From JBBATK01 sp039810585 (GTDB taxonomy: Bacteria > Bacteroidota > Ignavibacteria > Kapaibacteriales > NICIL-2): 64,000 nucleotides of DNA. The notes below the pieces were generated by a model. It searched no databases, was not told the origin of the DNA, and saw nothing but the letters and a program-made list of their open reading frames with translations. The position numbers were made by a program, and so were the translations under genes. The DNA is taken from positions 28,865-92,864 of the forward strand of contig JBDHXF010000007.1 of assembly GCA_039810585.1 (NCBI GenBank). Direction: 5' to 3'. Positions 61,172 through 64,000 of this stretch are shown piece by piece. The first letter of the stretch is position 1. Every line of letters begins with the position of its first letter.

Positions 61172-62593
61172 GTGAACACGCCACAAGGACATAACGCAAG
61201 CTCTGTCGTATCGCACTTCTCTGCGATGCGAGACGTGCGTGTTGCTGCCGATATAGCCGGTGCCCGATTCAAAGGTGATCACCGCTTTGCAGGCACAGAT
61301 ATTGGCCAGGTCGAAGACTACGAGATCTTTGGCTCAGCCATCGGTGTGCCGGCCGCAAGTGGTCACTCGATGTACGGCGTGTTCAGCGATGCCAATGGCA
61401 ATACGATTTTGGTGGCGCAGGAGAGCAGCCAAACGTGGACTGCGCTTCGCGATAAAGGACTTCCCGGCTCAAATCCCATTATCTTTCAAATCCCTCGGTT
61501 GTTTGGTGACGGGCACGGCGAAGTCGATGCGCTCACACTTGCCGGAATTACAGCTGAGCTAGAGGGGCGCACATCTTGGAAGGACATTTCTGAACTAGCA
61601 CAGCTTAACGCCGACTCGATCACACGTGTTGGGCTTAAAGAAACCTTCAACGATGCGCAAACCCTGCTTGAGGCTCTAGAGCGCATTGGTCACAAGTACG
61701 ACGCAACGGTGGTTGTATTGCTCTCAGGCAGTCCGATTACCTTTGGCTCGATCGTCAAGCCCTTTGCTAAACTCATCATTTCCGCAGCATCCAGCGCGCT
61801 TGCTATGGTAGGCATCCCGCCGGATATAAGCTCGCTGCTCTTGAGTCTGGTGGATTCTGCATTCAATGGCGATCCAATCAGTGTAGACTCGCTTGTCAAA
61901 GCAGCACAGATTATCACACCTGCCTCACTGCGCGGTTATCTGGACGACGGCATCAAGCTCGTGTCAAACATTCAGTCCGGCAACTACCACGATGCAGCAG
62001 CAGTACTCGGAATTGACCCAGGGCCAGAGCTTCGCAAGCTCATTGCAAATCTTGAGCAGGGAGACCTCGTTCAGACGATCATCAAATCTGCCAAGCAGTA
62101 CACCCCCCTTGTTGGAACTGTGACGAACGCGCTCAATGCAGACGTGATGCACAAGTTCTTCTCAAACGTTACGACTAAGACAATCTCAAATGCCATCATC
62201 GATGCAGGATCAACTACGGGCGTGACGCACATGCTTCACCTGTACTCGTCACTTACGGATTCTACGACCATCGGTGCTATTACGGGAGCAGACGGTGTTG
62301 TGGAATCGGTGATGAAGAATACTCGCGACATCACAAGCCCAGAGATTCTACGCGGCTTTGCAAATCTGTTGAACGGCCGTGCTATCGGAGTAGACACTTT
62401 TGACGCGCTCCTGCTTAAAGGTCTCAAGAGTAAAGCAAACGCACTGGCTATTGAGGGTAAGCGCCTTGTGATGCCAATTGCTATTCCATATGAGAAGCGC
62501 ATAACGATGGCTCAGAACATTGCAAGTGATGTTGGCGTTGCAGTGGTGGCAGGTGAAGGAAAAATTGTCAGTCACTATGGAGGGTTCTCGTAA
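61172..62593 (+). CDS. Unknown protein with hydrophobic helical middle
   Basis: 473 residues, GTG start. Residues 1-150 are globular (GVFSDANGNTILVAQESSQ, GSNPIIFQIPRLFGDGHGE). A strongly hydrophobic helix pair lies near residues 190-230 (FGSIVKPFAKLIISAASSAL), and the remainder is helical (RGYLDDGIKLVSNIQSGN, DIASDVGVAVVAGEG-like end). No family recognised. It overlaps the next gene by one base in TAATG, so they are translationally coupled. Confidence 0.65.
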   Translation: MNTPQGHNASSVVSHFSAMRDVRVAADIAGARFKGDHRFAGTDIGQVEDYEIFGSAIGVPAASGHSMYGVFSDANGNTILVAQESSQTWTALRDKGLPGSNPIIFQIPRLFGDGHGEVDALTLAGITAELEGRTSWKDISELAQLNADSITRVGLKETFNDAQTLLEALERIGHKYDATVVVLLSGSPITFGSIVKPFAKLIISAASSALAMVGIPPDISSLLLSLVDSAFNGDPISVDSLVKAAQIITPASLRGYLDDGIKLVSNIQSGNYHDAAAVLGIDPGPELRKLIANLEQGDLVQTIIKSAKQYTPLVGTVTNALNADVMHKFFSNVTTKTISNAIIDAGSTTGVTHMLHLYSSLTDSTTIGAITGADGVVESVMKNTRDITSPEILRGFANLLNGRAIGVDTFDALLLKGLKSKANALAIEGKRLVMPIAIPYEKRITMAQNIASDVGVAVVAGEGKIVSHYGGFS

Positions 62594-63546
62594 TGCCTCT
62601 ACAAGTGAGATGTAAAAGCAAAGCACAGGCTCAGAACACACCTTTCTGGCCACAAGCGCTTCCCTGTCAAGGATTTTTACCTTTGGGCATCCAGCAACCA
62701 GGTATGCAACCTGCAATGCAGCAATCCCAAGGTAGCCCATGCTCTGCGCCTATCATCGTGCAACCACCCGCACCAGCTGCGCCTATCGTGATTCAGTCAC
62801 CGCCAATGTTTGTTCCCGTGCAGACAGCGCAGAGCGCTGACAGTGCTCAAAATAGTCCTGCACGATCCAGGACAAATTCTAACGACATGCGTCAACAATC
62901 TCAAGGTGACAACATGCCGGTATTTACAGCTGGCGAGCAAGAAACTCACGAAAACCCAAATCAGAATGATGACTTCAGCGCGCCAGTGACAGAGCGCGCG
63001 CAGAGACAAAGCGGGCAAGGAGCAAACTCAAATTCTAACGCCGCCGCACCGCCGATCATCATCAACATTCACAACTCGCAAGACACAGATAGTAACAACC
63101 GCAGCCTGTTTGCGCCAAGTGTCCATGATGAGTCGCGCGCCGATACCCTGCTTAGCGTTGCCTCGCGACCTAGCCAACGAACAGCTTCACCTGCTCAAAC
63201 GAGTGGTGCAGAAGATACTGGGATCTCGCCTGTTCCGGTGGTGAAAACACCTATTCCAGAAACTACGCCTGGGGCAAGTCTGGAACCGGCTAGCGCACAC
63301 AATTCTCAGAGCCCAGAGATCGGGGCACCACTTACTACTGCTGGCGCGAGTGAGCCTGCAACGGCACAGGTAAATGACATAGCAAAACAAGAGACCTTAC
63401 CGCGATTCGTGCTCGTAAGGCACGGCAGATTAGTGCACGTACGGCCAGTGAAAGCACCCGTTATCGAACTAGGCACTCAAGCAGGTCAAGGGCAGACTCC
63501 GGCACGCACTAGCAAAACGATGTATCATTACGTAGGATGGAGTTAA
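62593..63546 (+). CDS. Disordered Pro/Gln/Ser-rich protein
   Basis: 317 residues, mostly low-complexity: QQPGMQPAMQQSQGSPC, IVQPPAPAAPIVIQSPPMF, then long Ser/Asn/Gln/Thr-rich stretches. Only the last 60 residues look folded (LPRFVLVRHGRLVHVRPVKA). Such proteins occur as flexible spikes, tape-like or wall-spanning parts. Gene coupled to the previous one (TAATG). Confidence 0.65.
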   Translation: MPLQVRCKSKAQAQNTPFWPQALPCQGFLPLGIQQPGMQPAMQQSQGSPCSAPIIVQPPAPAAPIVIQSPPMFVPVQTAQSADSAQNSPARSRTNSNDMRQQSQGDNMPVFTAGEQETHENPNQNDDFSAPVTERAQRQSGQGANSNSNAAAPPIIINIHNSQDTDSNNRSLFAPSVHDESRADTLLSVASRPSQRTASPAQTSGAEDTGISPVPVVKTPIPETTPGASLEPASAHNSQSPEIGAPLTTAGASEPATAQVNDIAKQETLPRFVLVRHGRLVHVRPVKAPVIELGTQAGQGQTPARTSKTMYHYVGWS

Positions 63547-63550
63547 TATC

Positions 63551-64000
63551 ATGGCAATAGTCTATCAAGCTGGTGCGCGCTCGCACGGCAATACTAACGG
63601 CCTATCAGGCGCACCAGTGCGACGCATCGGTCTTGCTTTGGGCGGCGAAGTTGTATATGCGGATGCAAATGGAGATGCTGTGCTATCCGATGGATCGCTC
63701 TTTAACGGTACGTTCCGCGACGACGCGTCAGCCCGGTGGTTTGCATCTACCGATGGAAAGATCAGACCAGTTAACCCACTAGCTGGATCTCTAGGCGGTG
63801 GAGCAGCGGGCGGAACAAACACTTCAACAACGAAGAAAAAGTGTTGTAACTGCCAGACAAGTGATGTCAACGAAAATTGGTACCTCACAGCCACAAAGCG
63901 TACGACCCACGATGTGCCTGTTCAAATCACCCGGCGTAAAACCGTTTGTCAAGACCCAAACTCACAAGTGAAGATCAATTGCGACCAGCTTAAATCACCA
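63551..64000 (+). CDS. Partial protein, runs off the window
   Basis: Opens MAIVYQAGARSHGNTNG at 63551, 5 nt after the previous stop, and is open to the edge (150 codons). The N-terminal part is Gly/Ser-rich beta (GGEVVYADANGDAVLSDG), followed by a Cys-rich KKKCCNCQTSD segment, a candidate metal-binding site. No family recognised. Its 3' end is outside the window. Confidence 0.55.
   Translation, partial: MAIVYQAGARSHGNTNGLSGAPVRRIGLALGGEVVYADANGDAVLSDGSLFNGTFRDDASARWFASTDGKIRPVNPLAGSLGGGAAGGTNTSTTKKKCCNCQTSDVNENWYLTATKRTTHDVPVQITRRKTVCQDPNSQVKINCDQLKSP

Larger units (their letters stand above)
54141..64000. mobile_element. Putative integrated element (left part), inserted at tRNA-Asn
   Basis: Begins at the truncated tRNA-Asn and runs off the window. 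The arrangement predicts an intact tRNA-Asn at the far right end, also on the minus strand. Content: AT-rich conflict genes (54.9-58.4 kb) and a packed plus-strand block of unfamiliar genes (58.6-64 kb). No housekeeping gene is seen in it. No integrase is visible in this 10 kb, so it must lie beyond the edge if the model is right. Confidence 0.55.

Overview
The window looks like a chromosome segment of an FCB-group bacterium, in the Kapabacteria/Ignavibacteria/Bacteroidota neighbourhood. Evidence: several secreted proteins end in type IX secretion (T9SS) sorting domains (38253-40217, 45997-47496, 50162-51832, probably 35305-37866, and a gene remnant at 45829-45983). There is also a YceI/porin group, a MoxR-DUF58-DUF4350-DUF4129 cluster, an NrfD/Fe-S respiratory module, many ATGA gene overlaps and long extragenic hairpins. 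Assignment below the FCB level is inference. No rRNA operon, complete tRNA gene or CRISPR array was seen.

Layout. 0-8 kb: a formylglycine-generating-enzyme-like lipoprotein, a sugar-type oxidoreductase, a secreted endonuclease/phosphatase-fold protein, an RlpA-like protein, and two YceI-like proteins flanking an outer-membrane porin. 8.2-15.6 kb (minus strand): a seven-gene respiratory cluster with a decaheme MtrA/DmsE-type cytochrome, a large MtrB-like outer-membrane barrel, a small Tat-targeted protein, a Tat-targeted four-cluster ferredoxin-like protein, an NrfD-type quinol subunit, a membrane-anchored Ig-like protein and a monoheme cytochrome c. It reads as a route from the quinone pool across the periplasm and outer membrane. 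15.9-23.6 kb: a DUF58/MoxR/DUF4350/DUF4129/membrane protein/SpoIIM cluster with a divergent RDD gene. 24.4-34.9 kb: an oxidoreductase, a GT9 glycosyltransferase, an ion/osmolyte group (CPA1 antiporter, a glycosyltransferase-HAD phosphatase fusion, DUF389, ClC), a Crp/Fnr regulator and a Tat-exported flavoprotein. 35-52 kb: mainly secreted or surface proteins (beta-propeller-like, GloVer repeats, two S74 chaperone-domain proteins, T9SS substrates, VOC proteins, a deacetylase, an arylsulfotransferase-like protein).

52.7-54.0 kb holds a REP-associated tyrosine transposase (RAYT) gene followed by six tandem units of about 91 bp and a second type of paired hairpin. At 54.1 kb a truncated tRNA-Asn (its 3' part only), still followed by a terminator hairpin, looks like the chromosomal end of an attachment site. 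The DNA to its right, running off the window, is therefore probably an integrated element.

The putative element carries, first, a probable ABC-three-component (ABC-3C) conflict system with an extra 58-residue membrane protein. The tail of that small protein shares a GDQAGG[DN]IT motif with the head of the neighbouring ABC-3C protein, suggesting a matched self-assembly signal. Second, from 58.6 kb to the edge, there is a tightly packed run of unfamiliar genes (small membrane proteins, a transglutaminase-fold protein, a disordered Pro/Gln/Ser-rich protein) that may be a virion or conjugation-like module. These two parts are the best candidates for undescribed biology here.

All calls come from reading the sequence and recalling protein families; no database search was run.
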